Position numbers and translations under genes: made by a program. Shown here one piece after another: positions 31,144-42,262 of a stretch of 64,000 bases of DNA (position 1 is the first letter of the stretch; every line of letters starts with the position of its first letter). Source of the stretch: Apricaphanius iberus (taxonomy: Eukaryota > Chordata > Actinopteri > Cyprinodontiformes > Aphaniidae). The notes below the pieces were generated by a model. It made no database searches. It worked only from the letters and a program-made list of their open reading frames with translations, and had not been told where the DNA came from. The stretch covers positions 62,001 to 126,000 of the forward strand of contig JAPXFQ010001350.1 in assembly GCA_028564705.1 (NCBI GenBank), read 5' to 3'.

Positions 31144-31870
31144 ACAAGCTCAATTAAGTGCTTTCTGACTACAAGTCCCCTCCAGGACACCATCACCTCA
31201 TCACCCCTTCATCCCTCATCGTAACCTTCAAGAAGGATTTATACTCTTACTCTATTCATTGTGTTCATTATATGTGGACTATCGAGACTGTTTAACACCA
31301 TATCGATCATACCTTCCCGGATGGACAAGATCAACATTTTCTCATCTGTTATATGTTATGTGTTTCATATGTTATTTCTAGTATGTTACAACAAATAAGC
31401 CAGCTGGTAATTTGAATTTATAACTAAGTTGAATGTTTTAATGTTTACATTTATTCTCATTTGTGCCATTTACTCTCACTTGTGTCAGACTTATTAAGGA
31501 TTGCATTTAATCACATTTTGGTAATGCTATATTAAAGATTATGCCTCATGTCGCTTGAAGGTCCGGGGGACCGTAAGGTTGTCGCCTGGCCGGAGGGGCA
31601 GTGGGATAATTTTCCCTGTTCTTGTAGCGACAGGTTTTTGATCCCACACAACGGACCACAACTGACATAGGTTTGATTGTCACTCACCATTACTTTGGAC
31701 ACGTGTAATCCTGCATAAGTCCCATTATAATGTTACTTTTATGTGTCTGTCATATGCCTATTTACCACAGTATATCCTACCATATTGATGTTTACTTACC
31801 ATATAATACTCATATTAACTGCATTTATAGGTAGCTAATTAGTGATGCCTAATGGCATCAAACCGGGGAA
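31144..31870 (+). other. ERV 3' untranslated region
   Basis: About 725 bp between the env tail and the 3' LTR. No long frame. A short purine run (AAACCGGGGAA, 31860-31870) abuts the LTR and may be the polypurine tract, though it is weak. A GC-richer patch at 31560-31615 ('GTCGCTTGAAGGTCCGGGGG') is unexplained. Confidence 0.5.
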
Positions 31871-32410
31871 TGTAGAAGCCAAAATTTGGGCCTGCGTGGC
31901 ACGTGTAATCAACACGTGCATCAATTCTGAGAAGCTGAGAAGATGTACGTGGTATTTCCACGAAAGACTTGTCATTAAGCGATTCTAGGAAATGTTTTGT
32001 TCCCAGCTTTTTCTGGCCTCTTCAGAACCAGACAAATAGGCGCCTGAAGATAAGCCAAGCGGTTGCGCTGGCCAAGAACACCAGATGTTTCCCGTAAGTG
32101 ACGCAATGATTAAGTATAAGAGATAGAGCTCCTTTTAGAGGAGAGAGGGTTTTCGTTGGTCTTGCTGAGATCTCAGCGTGGACGATAGGATGCTTTCTGC
32201 TCAGAGATAAGGTATGTCAATTGTTAACAGACAATGGATACAGAATGTTGGATATCGAGGTCAATGACCTATGTAGCATTGTATTGAGGACCGAAGATCC
32301 AATAAAACCCGGCTGAAGCTACATTCTAGAACAGAAGCTGTGTTGTCTTGAGTCTTCATTATAGCTATATATCTATATCTTTGTTTTGCATGTAATGAAC
32401 ACCAACAACA
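31871..32410 (+). repeat. ERV 3' LTR
   Basis: 540 bp, pairs with 25612-26153. It diverges sharply from the 5' LTR over about 31975-32075 and is nearly identical elsewhere. The CACGTG inverted repeat, TATA-like box, donor-like site and AATAAA are all kept. Confidence 0.92.
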
Positions 32411-33150
32411 CTTCAAAACGCGTTTGGTGTGAACGCATCGTTAGAGTTATTGTTTATGACAGCAGAGGAGATGAAACTGTTGAGAGGTTCTGGTCCGAAT
32501 GGACCGGAGCCTTCTGCCTGAGTGAAGCAGTCAAATAGTCTGTGTCCAGAGTGAGAAGAGTTAACTGTGATATAACCTGCATGCCCCAGTGTCCAGGAGA
32601 TGTACAGATACTGCAGAGATGGGAGTCTGTAGCCTATCACCCTGCATAACATGCTGCAGCCTCTGCTTGTCCCTAATGGTGGCTCCAGTGTACCACATGG
32701 TGCTGAAGGAGGAGAGGATGGAGTCAATGATTGCAGTGTAGAACTGCATCATCATCTGTGTTGGCAGGTTGAATTTCTTCAGCTGCCACAGGAAGTACAT
32801 CCTCTGCTAGGCCTTCTTTATGATGGAGGTGATGGTGGGCTCCCACTTGAGGTCCTGGGTGATGATGGTAGCCAGGAAGTGGAATGAGCCTACAGTGGTG
32901 ATGGGGATGTCAGTCAGAATGATGGGAGAGAATAGGGCTGTCTACTTCCTGAAGTCCATAATAATCTCCACTGTCTTCTGTGCGTTCAGCACCAGGTTGT
33001 TGTGGCTGCACCAGGACACCAGAAATACAGTCTCCATCCTGTAGGGAAACTTATCCCCATCCGAGACGAGTCCGATAACAGTGGTGTCATCTGCAAACTA
33101 AATTAACTTGACAGACTGGTGGTTGGAGGTGAAGCAGTTGGTTAAATACA
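32411..33150 (-). pseudogene. CR1/Rex1-like LINE, RT C-terminal fragment
   Basis: On the minus strand: 'NCFTSNHQSVKLI', then 'FADDTTVIGLVSDGDK' (catalytic FADD intact, about 33105-33060), 'SHNNLVLNAQKTVEIIMDFR', 'DLKWEPTITSIIKKA', 'MYFLWQLKKFNLPTQMMMQF' and 'STMWYTGATIRDKQRLQHVM'. This is the RT palm to C-terminus of a Rex1/CR1-type non-LTR element. Frameshifts and stops are present. Its 3' side meets the ERV TSD at 32411. Confidence 0.75.
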
Positions 33151-34420
33151 ACCATGATTTTGGTTTCACATTAAACTTTCTTAATTTTAGTAAATGGAAA
33201 TAGTGTAAGAGTTGTTTTGCAGTAAGCCAAGCAGAAGACAGAAACATTAATCTTAATGAGCAAGCCCCCAAGTCATTCTTATTCTCCCTACTCACTGCCG
33301 CGCTGAACTAGAATACACTAAAAAACTTGAGGGGAAGATTTTTTTTTCAAACAGACAAAGATGACATTCTTTCATACCAGAGAACACAGAAAACATTTAT
33401 AAAATCACCAGTACTTGTGACCTTTGAAGTGCAACGTGTGAACTTGCCTACTAATGGTAGTTCTGATGAAAACCATATGAGAGATACACACAAGGAAAGG
33501 AATCATCAAGGTTTAGAGCAGCAGATGATGTTGGATTTTGGACACAAGACTTGTTGTGGACTAACTATTAAACAGGAGGTCATTAACTGGTGTGTTGTGG
33601 ATTTAAAAAGACCACTTTTGTTTGAGATTTCTCTGTTTTGGGTTTTCAAATGTCTTTTCAAATGGTAACTTGTCATTTATTTGCTTTCTGAGTTGTTTGA
33701 CAAAGCGTGTCCTGTCTCAGCAACTATGATTGTATAATTCATTGGCATATATCATTTTGACCACACGCAGTGGCAATATGATGTTAAGATTCAGCCCTGG
33801 AGCTTAGAAATTTCTTTACCTTTGGTGAGTCATGGATGATAATTTTTTCCATGAATATCTAAAATTTACTGGCACTGAGATGAAGCCCTGTGAGGTTAGA
33901 TGGCCTTTATTTCAAAGCAGAAGAGAGGTACTGCCATCTGGTATCAGCTAGCCAATAATATCAAAATAGTTGACAGCAGAATTGAGCACATTAGTGAGAA
34001 GTAGTGATTTAATTCGCATCTGCACCGGTAGCGCTTACCGAACGCACGTTTACACTATCAAAACTTCAGGGTAACTTAACTAGATCTTTTTCTAAATGGG
34101 TAATCTGTTGGCCCGCTTTTCCCAGTCGACCTTCTCTCCATACACAATCTACGTTTTAAGGAATCAGATAAAGAGATCTGCATACCAGGACAATTTCAGC
34201 AGCGAGTAGCATTACTGATCAGAGTAAAAAGGTGCCCAGAGCAGACGAAATAAGAGATTGACAAATAGAAACAGGGCTTGTTGCTGTGTTTTCTGTTTGC
34301 TGCTGTTATAAACTGCTTTAGGAGTAAATTATCTTATTTTTACAAATCTGGTTGTTAAGCAACATCTGCTCATTTCCCACAACCAATCGGTGCAACTTAA
34401 AGCGGAATTCCTTTATTTAT
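33151..34420. other. No recognised feature
   Basis: AT-rich. The 113-codon plus-strand frame at 33327-33668 has no motif that I recognise. No clear repeat. Confidence 0.4.
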
Positions 34421-34429
34421 TTATTTTTT

Positions 34430-34990
34430 ACCTGGACCTTAATTTTAGCAAATTTTATGTTTTCATACTCACCCTGAGAATTTTGGAACAAATCTGAGCT
34501 GTTCAGCAGTATTCATGTTCACTTCCTCCCTCAGTGGGCATCTGGACATCGGATGTTGCCGGGGCAGGAAAAATTCCTCTTGTACTAAGGTTTAATCTGC
34601 CCAAAACTGTGATTTTACCATATTTTTATTCCCCTTGGACTTACGAACGCCGCTGAAGTGCTTTGTGATTCTCTTCTGGGCCGGTTCGGACGTAATATAC
34701 ATTTAGACTACAGCAGGGCTGTTAAAGGAAAATTCAGGGTTTTTTTTCCCGAAAATTTGGACTCACTCAGCAGGAACCCTCATTCCAAGTACATACCAAC
34801 AATGATCTTCTATAAAGGAAGATGGCTCATTCACGTACTAAAGCAGGCAAACACCAGGGTGATGACAGTAGCTCAACCACGGCTTCTTTTTGGAGTAAAA
34901 AATGAAACCGTTCTGACCACCAATCTAGAACAGACCTGTCATTCGTTAAAACTCTCAAACCTCCCTGTGGCCAGCTTGCTTTTAAATTTT
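34430..34990 (+). mobile_element. Possible L1/Tx1 5' region with ORF1 N-terminus
   Basis: A frame beginning at the ATG near 34821 reads 'MAHSRTKAGKHQGDDSSSTT', a polar Ser/Thr/Lys start like those of fish L1/Tx1 ORF1 proteins, and stops about 28 codons in. The upstream sequence resembles an untranslated leader. Nothing downstream confirms it. A 112-codon frame overlapping it (34658-34996) has no recognisable motif. Confidence 0.3.
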
Positions 34991-35048
34991 GTATAAAGTA
35001 AATATGTACACATAAAAGGTTTCAAAAGGCATTTTTTGTTTTAATATA

Positions 35049-35958
35049 TAGTGGTCCCTCACTATAACGTGGTTCACCTTTCGCAGCCTCACTCTTTCGC
35101 TTTTTTTTAATAGTACAATCTTACATGCTTTCTTTACAGCGTATTAACACGTGTTATGCGTCATGATTGACTGGAGGAAATTGTCAATCTCCTCTGTGTA
35201 TTTTCTCCTGTGCTCGCCAAATTTGGCAGGTCTGTTTGCAAGGATCTTCACGTCCAGAAGAAAAAACAGCACAAACAACTACCTATAACTATGTTCCTCA
35301 CTTGGAAAAAGTCACCTGCACCAAGGCCTTCAGAGGAAAATGATGCATCGAGCAGCACACAGACGAGGAAACTGTGGCATATTAATACTTTTGTTTTAAA
35401 ATCTACGATGGTATGAACTTTGAGAGTATTTAAACTCTCGAGAAACATTGAAAACGTTAATGTATTTATGAGAAAAGTGTGTGGTGAGGGGTTTTACAGC
35501 CTTAAATGGCTTTTACTTATTTAGTGCTTTATTTATTCCGTTCTGTCCCCAAAGTGCTTCCCACTACATTCAGCCATTCATCCATTCACGCACACATTCA
35601 CACACTGGTGATGGCAAGCTATATTGTAACCACAGCTGCCCTTGGACACACTGATATTCACCCATTCCTGCACACATTCACCCACTGGCGTGCCATAAAA
35701 GAGACAAGGCTGTTGGACACTGACCGCACCGGGCCATCTGACCACCACCAGTAGGCAAAGGATGAAGTGTCTTGTCAGAGGACACAATGACTGAGACGAT
35801 AGGAGATCGTGCTCGAACCGGCAACCCTCCTATTACATAACAAATTTCTAGCTCCTAAAAGATATAATAATTGTAAAAAACAAAAATAACGATTAGTAGA
35901 TTTCCCCTGGTGCAGGTTATTCTTGGAACGTAACCCTGCAACACACAAGGGACCACTG
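35049..35958 (+). mobile_element. Mariner/pogo-like DNA transposon, internally deleted, with nested SINE
   Basis: Left end TAGTGGTCCCTCACTATAAC. The right end, read inverted, is CAGTGGTCCCTTGTGTGTTG, then GGTTACGTTCCAAGAATAAC. Both ends abut TA (35047-35048 and 35959-35960), as expected for Tc1/mariner-superfamily insertions. The frame at 35210-35416 ('KKQHKQLPITMFLTWKKSPA', then a Pro/Ser-rich tail) looks like the C-terminal tail of a pogo/Tigger-type transposase. The catalytic domain is deleted. A SINE occupies about 35497-35832. Confidence 0.7.
35497..35832 (-). repeat. tRNA-headed SINE inside the mariner/pogo-like element
   Basis: On the minus strand it has a B-box-like GCCGGTTCGAGCACG (about 35823-35809), the body 'CTACTGGTGGTGGTCAGATG' and the tail 'GAAGCACTTTGGGG'. 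It belongs to the same family as the fragment at 50500-50690. The A-box end is eroded. Confidence 0.65.
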
Positions 35959-35960
35959 TA

Positions 35961-36444
35961 TTCATTTATTAATATTGAATTAATGCCATAGAATCAAATA
36001 ATCAGAAAAAGATGAGAATAACACAGAACATAAGAATAACAAACTTTACACTGAGGGCAAATTTACAACATAAGGAAAAAATACAGTGAAATTATTTAAA
36101 ACAGAATAATCAGATGTAAAATGTGATGTACTCGTATGCTGCTTCAAAAGCTGAGATCAGCACATTTGACAGATATTTTTTTTTATTCATCTGTTATAAC
36201 TTTTAAAATTGAAGAGCTGCATTATTAACCCAAAAAGTCCTAATTGGTTAAATAACTTTTTTTTTTTTTAAACTGTTTAATTTTCAGAACTGTTTAAGCT
36301 CTGATCTTAGAGTATCAAACTGATGAAAGTGAATCACTTAGATCAAAGCTTTAAGATAGTCATACAATATATTTTTTTTCTCTAATACATTTTTGGAGTA
36401 AATTACCCAACTTTAAGCTGTGATTTGCACTAAACAGTTAGTTT
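35961..36444. other. No recognised feature
   Basis: Very AT-rich, with poly-T runs. Nothing supported. Confidence 0.4.
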
Positions 36445-36580
36445 AATTCCATGAACAAATCCATGCATTATCTAAACTGCTTATCTTTTCCAGGGTCGCA
36501 GAAGGTTGGATTGCAGCCAAATGCAAATAGAGCAGGAGGTGTAATGCGCTCTGGTAGGTCGCCAACATTTCACACCCGTA
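36445..36580 (-). repeat. Fragment of tRNA-headed SINE family (3' end)
   Basis: Inverted relative to the full copy at 60441-60815: 'AATCCATGCATTATCTAAAC', then 'GCTTATC' and 'CAGGGTCGCAGAAGG' mirror the 'GTGACCCTGAATTGGATAAG' end of that copy. Only the 3' part is present. Confidence 0.6.
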
Positions 36581-36671
36581 AAGCTATGAAACATTTAGAT
36601 GTTTTGCGTATCAGTCTGATAATGTACACAAAGAGAGGAACCTTCAAAGGATGTTTTGTATTGTTCTAATT

Positions 36672-36757
36672 TTATATTATATATATATGTGTGTGTGTGT
36701 GTGATTATACACGCGCACACAGATACAGAAACACACACACACATACACACACACACG
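36672..36757. repeat. Compound (TA)n(TG)n / (AC)n microsatellite
   Basis: TATATATATATG followed by (GT)n, a short break, then (AC)n with interruptions. The TG and AC halves are inverted and could pair. Confidence 0.9.
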
Positions 36758-36759
36758 TA

Positions 36760-37879
36760 GAAGCTTAGTCAGAGCCACCATGACAGCTTGGACTTGTGAA
36801 GCAGAAAGTGATAAGCTCATTTCCAACTCTCTATGGTGCTGAGAAATGAGAGAGAAAAAAAACAAAGAAAAAAGGAGAGATCAAATGAGAAAAGGAAATT
36901 AGACCAGTGAAGCTGGCAAAAGTGAGAGAGCAAGGTGTAAAAGAGAGAAAAGGAAGATAAATTTGAGAAAGGAGCAAAGAGAGCAGATCACTTTATTGCT
37001 TGCAGGCATAATCTAAAACAAGAGGGCAATGTAAATTAGTAAATAGAATATACATTTCCGATATGGCTATTTGACATAAAAAAACCAGATTTGGTGTGTA
37101 CAAAAAACCCTCAAGATCTATCTACTAATGTCAGCAGAAATAAATGTATAATCATAAATAATCCTTAGAAAATTCCTTTACCAAACCCTTCCACGCCCTG
37201 CTCTTCATCCTCTGCACCAGCGACCAATTTCCTTATCCATCGATTGATGGTCCACATCAGCCGGTGAGAGGCAACTCTTTTCTCTTATGGATTTTCATGT
37301 CACAACGATGACTGCCTGCAAATAAGCACGGTCCACTTTCTGAGTGACCTTAGTCAAATACACTTCAGTCTCTTGTGCAATAATACACTTTATGGAAGAA
37401 TAACTATCTCTAACTGTTCCTACATCATAATGCTGCAATCACAGTGTATTCCAGTGGGGATTGTATGTTTGGGATGATGTGAAGTCATTGTTTTGCTAAA
37501 AGGGAAAGAATTTAGCTTTGGTCTCCACATCCCTTCGCATGTTTGCTTGGTGCCTAAATGACAAAGCATAGCTAGAGCATTCTAGAGCTTTCTCTCAAGA
37601 ATTATTCCTCCTTGAGGTTGCATTAAACCCAGATTTATGGAGGGCACAAAAATAACTAATATTTATCTTGTTGACAGAATGTCCAACAAGAGGTGTGCAT
37701 CTGTGTGGCCTCTCCAAAGTAACCATAAGCCTCTCTGCTTCTACTTTGAATAATATTTTTTTATGTTAGCTTAGGTGGACAACCATTTCTTTGTAGATTT
37801 ATAGTTATGCCACCTCCTTTGTATTTATGACTGACTTATCCAGTGTGTTCCTTGGTCTTATGGCTACTGAAGAACTTTT
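36760..37879. other. No recognised feature
   Basis: A purine-rich stretch at 36840-36990 on the plus strand, then AT-rich sequence. No coding motif or repeat structure recognised. Confidence 0.4.
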
Positions 37880-38204
37880 GTTAACACTGTGCTGGATCAG
37901 TGTGGAGCCGTGGGACCTATTTAAGCTGGGTTTTCTTGGTAGGTGTTTTTATTTTATTTTATTACCCATTCTCCTGGCGGTCTCCCAGTGAACTTATATG
38001 GGTGGGCCACTTGTGTTCAGGTGTTTTGTGGCCATTGGTTTCTATTATTATTAATGTTATTGTTAGTGTTATTTTTTTGTGTCCATGTGTGCTCGGTTAC
38101 TTTTCCCCCTTTTTTTTAGGTTTTCCAGTCATGTCAGCTACACTCTTTTTTTTTGTACCATCTGGATGCAGGGTAGTCCCTCTATTCCGGCGGGGACTTG
38201 TCCC

Positions 38205-38683
38205 CTAACATTCAGCTCGTGGAACAGCAGGGGGTTGGGGTCTCCATTAGAACGTGGCAAATTGTTGTCTCACTTAAAAGCATTAACTTCTGATGTTGTC
38301 GTCCCACATGAGACCCATTTTAATCCACATGAGCAGTGGCTGAGTGTCGCAGGTCTATCAGTCCACCTTTTCCTCGAAGGCCAGAGGCGTTGCAATTCTG
38401 ATAAATAAGTCTGTCCCATTTATATGTGACTCTACGGTTACCAACCCTGGAGGTAGGTTCGTGCTGGTAAGGGCTCAGTTAATTTGACTCTCCTGACGTT
38501 AAATATTTATGCCCCCCAATTTTGACTCGCCAGAATTTTTCTCTAAACTGTTTGATCTGCTCCCTGACTCCTCGTATGGGCATGTAATTGTGGGGGGCGA
38601 CTTCAACTGCTGTCTTGACCCCATGTTTGACAGATCATTCTCCAGGACCTCCCACATCTCAAGGTCAACTGCTATTATCAAGG
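38205..38683 (+). pseudogene. L1/Tx1 endonuclease, first part
   Basis: Begins 'LTFSSWNSRGLGSPLERGKL', then after a frame change 'YAPNFDSPEFFSKLFDLLPD' and 'HVIVGGDFNCCLDPMFDRSF'. The GDFN motif marks the apurinic-type endonuclease. Note 'VVPHETHF', where the family has a Gln-Glu-Thr-His catalytic glutamate region (Glu is kept). Coding is interrupted at 38683 by the L2 insertion and resumes at 40587. Confidence 0.85.
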
Positions 38684-38767
38684 CAAGGCAATTTTATTTA
38701 TATAGCACACTTTCTACACAAGGGAATTCAAGGTGCTTTACATGATTCAGTGATAATGATACCAAAT

Positions 38768-39292
38768 CAATGGCCGCTGGCTGCTCTGCTTTGTGACCCC
38801 ATACCATGGAGGCCGCCATTGCTCCTCCACTGCTGTAGTACCTCCATTTGGCCGCTAGGCCCCCATTGAAAAGCATTGGGCTTTTGACACGTTAAAAACA
38901 ACTTTAATGCCTGGTGCTCCATTGTTTTCCTACATATTCTTCCTGAGATAACGCTGGGCTCATAAAAAACCTGTGCACCAGGCTGGTTTTGGTAAGAGAA
39001 TTTTTTGAAATCTTGCATAATTAATGAGGGGGCAGAGCCAAGTTTAGCATCAGAGCTAAAGACGCGGGAGCAGAATGGGTGTGATTACGACCGAACTACA
39101 CGCCCATACACACCAAGCGAGGGCAGAGTCTACAGTGAAGATCCTGCCCCTATGTCCTTTTCAGGAACATGCTTCGTCAGAGCTGGGGAGGAGGAGTCTG
39201 TGAATCCGCCATGAATTCCCCCATGAAAGTGTGTCATTCTGATATACGGGGAGGAGTGAGGAAGCGCTGTCTATTCTTTTTTACAGTCTATG
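38768..39292 (-). mobile_element. hAT-like non-autonomous element, copy B
   Basis: 525 bp flanked by a perfect 8-bp duplication TACCAAAT (38760-38767, 39293-39300). Inverted relative to copy A (18009-18863), of which it is a shorter version. The minus-strand frame 39018-38767 parallels the copy A frame at 18601 ('NQPGAQVFYEPSVISG' against 'NQPGAHVFDEPSVISG'). Ends are CATAGACTG and GGCCATTG in sense. No transposase. Confidence 0.85.
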
Positions 39293-39912
39293 TACCAAAT
39301 ACATGATTACAGAAGCATGATTAAAAAACAACAGAAACATATAGGTTTAACAGATAGACACAATCAATCAATAAGAAAAGATGATGTAAGGAAAAAAATT
39401 ATGCAATATATATTTAAAACAGATAAAACACAATAGGTTAAAAAGGAAATAAAAAATAATACAACTTAAACCACGAGAATCAAATAGTGATCAGAAAGTG
39501 CAATTTAGGGCTCAAAGGCAGCTCTGAATAGTACAGCTTTAGTCTTTGATTTAAAAGAGCCTAACGATTCAGCATTTTTGCATTCTTCTGGAAGTTTGTT
39601 CCAGATTTGTGGAGCATAGAAGCTGAAAGATGCCTCTCCTTGTTTTTTTCTAATTTTAGGAATGTTAAGTAAGCTCGAGTTGGAGGACCTGAGTGGTCTG
39701 CTGGGTTGGCATAGTGACAGCAGATCTCCAACATTTTTTGGTGCTAAACTGTTCAGTGATTTATAAACTAGTAAGAGTATTTTAAAGTCTATTCTCTGAG
39801 CTACAGGGAGCCAGTGAAAGGACTTAAGATCTGGGGTAATGTGTTCTACTTTCCTAGTTATAGTGAGGACACGGGCAGCAGCATTCTGGATCAGCTGCAG
39901 TTGTCTGAATGC

Positions 39913-40430
39913 TTATTTAGGTAGACCTGTGAGGACACTGTTGGAATAATCAATCCGACTAAAGATAAACGCATGGATCAGTTTTTCAAGGTACTTCTGT
40001 GACATCAGTCCTTTAATCCTAGAAATGTTCTTCAGGTCATAGAAGGCGGACCTTGTTATTGCCTTTATGTGACCCTGGAGGTTCAGGTCTGAGTCCATTA
40101 TTACACCTAGATTACGGGCCTGATGAGTAGTTTTTAGTTGTATTAGCTGAAGCTGTGTGTTGACTCTGGATCGTTCCTCCTTAGGTCCAAAAATAATTAC
40201 TTCTGTTTTGTTTCTGTTTAGCTGGTGAAAGTTACAGGGCATCCAGTCGTTGGTTTGTTCAATGCATTCATTTAAGGTCTGGATAGAATCAAAGTCACCT
40301 GGTGACAATGTAATGTATAGCTGTGTGGCGTCTGCATAGTTATGAAAACTTATCTGATAGGTTACTATAATCTTGGTTAGTGGGAGCATATAAATATTGA
40401 ACAGGAGGGGTCCTAGGATGGAGCCCTGGG
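39913..40430 (-). pseudogene. L2 RT palm fragment
   Basis: Open for about 170 codons from '[20 protein letters not shown]'. The catalytic box is YADA, second Asp replaced by Ala, so RT activity would be lost. The C-terminal '[19 protein letters not shown]' is the expected L2 thumb block, after which the frame breaks. Confidence 0.85.
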
Positions 40431-40586
40431 GGACCCCAAATGTGATTTCTGTTTGTTCTGATTAGAAATTTCCAAAGGACACAAAGAACTGCCTATTTTT
40501 GAGGTAAGACTCAAACCATTGAAGTACTGTACCAGTGAGTCCGATCCAGCTCTCCAATCGTTCCAATAATATCAACAGGATCAAGG

Positions 40587-41112
40587 ACTTTGTAGCCTCT
40601 TTTAATATGGTGGATGTCTGGCGTTGTCAGCACCCACTGGATAGGCATTACTCTTTTTTCCGCTGTCCATGGTATCTTTACTAGAATAGATTTTGTGTTT
40701 ACAAACTCTGAGCTCTTCTCGAACATTGTCAGTTCCACATATAATCAAATCCTAATTTCTGATCATGCTCCCCTCACTGTTGTGGGACACATTTAAGGCA
40801 GTGTTGCGCGGTATGATCATATCCTATCAGACTTTTGTGGGGAGGAAGAGACGAAGTACGCTTAAGACAAATGAGACTGAGTTGACAGCGCTCAAGAGGG
40901 AGCTGAGTCACTCTTATTCCGAGGCTGTCTCTGATTCAATATTACAGCTGAGGCTGGTGTATAATCAGCTCCCAGGTTGAGAGCGAGATTCTAAGACTTA
41001 GGCGGCAGTATTTTGAGTTGGGGGATATGCCTTATAAACTACTATCTAGACAGCTTAAAGATTTAAAGGCCCAGCAAGTGATACACCAGATTCGGGTGAG
41101 AACGGGGAGCTA
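40587..41112 (+). pseudogene. L1/Tx1 endonuclease end and linker
   Basis: Continues from 38683: 'FVASFNMVDVWRCQHPLDRH' then 'YSFFSAVHGIFTRIDFVFTN' and 'ISDHAPLTVV'. The SDH motif carries the catalytic His and the preceding Asp. After it come the linker ('RKRRSTLKTNETELTALKRE') and several stops before the RT. Confidence 0.8.
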
Positions 41113-42262
41113 ATGACTAACCCGAATCTGATCAATAACAGGTTTATGGAGTACTATAAACGGCTATACTCGTCTCACTCTCTCGCAACGGAGGCAGATT
41201 TGACAAAGTTCTTTGACACCCTCGTCACTCCGACACTCACTGCTGAGGCCACGTCGGCGCTTGAAGTAGATATTTCTCTTTCCGAAATTAAGGCGGTGAT
41301 CCGTTTTTTTTCTGAATGGCAGGGCGTGTGGACCCGACAGGTTTTGGAATTGAATTTTACAGGGCATCGATTTGGTTTCTCCCCTCCTTCTCCTCATGAT
41401 TAATTGCTCTATTAACCAGGGCTCCTTCCCGGACAGCGTCTGTGATGCATATTTATGCCTCCTGCTGAAGAAAGACCGGGATTCAGTCGACGTCACCTCC
41501 TATAGACCACTTAGTATATTGAACCTGGACCAGAAAATTATAGCTAAAGTTCTAACTTTGCGATAAAACAAGTATATTGTTTCGCTGATACATCACGATC
41601 AGACTGGGTTTCTTACAGGTAGATATGCCTTATCTAATACCCACCTCCTGCTAAACATGATGTACGGACAGCTCCCTCCTGGAGCTGCCGTCATTGATTT
41701 GGATGCGCAGCAGGCCTTTGTCCAGATCGAATGGCGTTTCCTCTTTGCCACTCTTAAAAAATTTGGATTTGGTGCTAAATTCATCTCTCTGATTCAAATG
41801 TTGTATGACAGACCTAGATCTTATATTGTGACGAACAACAATAGATCTCTGCCGTTTGCTCTTCATCATGGTACCAGGCAGGGCTGTTGTGTTTTGCCCC
41901 TCCTTTTTGCTCTCGCTATGGAGCTTTTAGCTATTGCGGTTAGCACCGATCTGGACATTGTGGAAGTGTCATCCGGTGGCCCTGAATCTATTATTTCCTT
42001 GTACGCAGATTACATAGTTTTAACTCTGGCTGATGCTAAGCTTTCTCTTCCCCCTCTACTGTGTGTGATTGGCGTATTTGGTTGGCTTTCCAGCTTCACG
42101 ATCAACTGGAGCAAGAGTCTTTTTATGCCATTGGCTGAAGGACTGGATGCCACTTTCATCGCTGGTCTCCCCTTCAAAGTGACCACCTCTCAGTTTAAAT
42201 ACCTGGGTATCAATGTCACTAAGAACAATGTTTGTTTAAATGTAATTTTTAGGTCCTTTTAG
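41113..42262 (+). pseudogene. L1/Tx1 reverse transcriptase, broken, YADY box
   Basis: Blocks in order across three frames: 'LINNRFMEYYKRLYSSHSLA', 'VDVTSYRPLSILNLDQKIIA', 'DQTGFLTGR', 'AAVIDLDAQQAFVQIEWRFL', 'GTRQGC' and 'YADYIVLTLADAKLSLPPLL' (catalytic box at 42002-42013). The second Asp is Tyr. 'FKYLGINVTK' follows. At least one stop (near 41563) and frame changes are present. Matches the minus-strand copy at 1-2433. Confidence 0.88.

Larger units (their letters stand above)
25612..32410 (+). mobile_element. Endogenous retrovirus, gag-pro-RT deleted, LTR to LTR (copy 2)
   Basis: Two LTRs (25612-26153 and 31871-32410) bound the element, and a 4-bp TSD CTTC flanks it (25608-25611 and 32411-32414). 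The internal order is leader, small ORF, CA repeat, integrase C-terminal two-thirds, env and 3' untranslated region. Gag, protease, RT and RNase H are missing. The 4-bp TSD, the gamma-like integrase tail and the Env CXXC plus disulfide-loop layout fit a class I (gamma/epsilon-like) ERV. As it stands it could not replicate; movement would need proteins from a relative. Confidence 0.92.
38684..40579 (-). mobile_element. L2-type LINE inserted in L1, itself hit by a hAT-like MITE
   Basis: Minus strand, 5'-truncated, flanked by 7-bp ATCAAGG duplications. RT motifs '[20 protein letters not shown]' (near 40430), then YADA where YADD is expected (about 40335), '[15 protein letters not shown]' and '[14 protein letters not shown]'. 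The 3' end reads with an 'AAATAAAATTGCCTTGCC' tail next to 38684. A 525-bp hAT-like element plus 8-bp TSD (38760-39300) splits the 3' untranslated region. Confidence 0.88.

Noticed and set aside
32651..32887. Plus-strand frames
   Set aside because: Antisense to the CR1/Rex1-like RT fragment, which explains the open reading.
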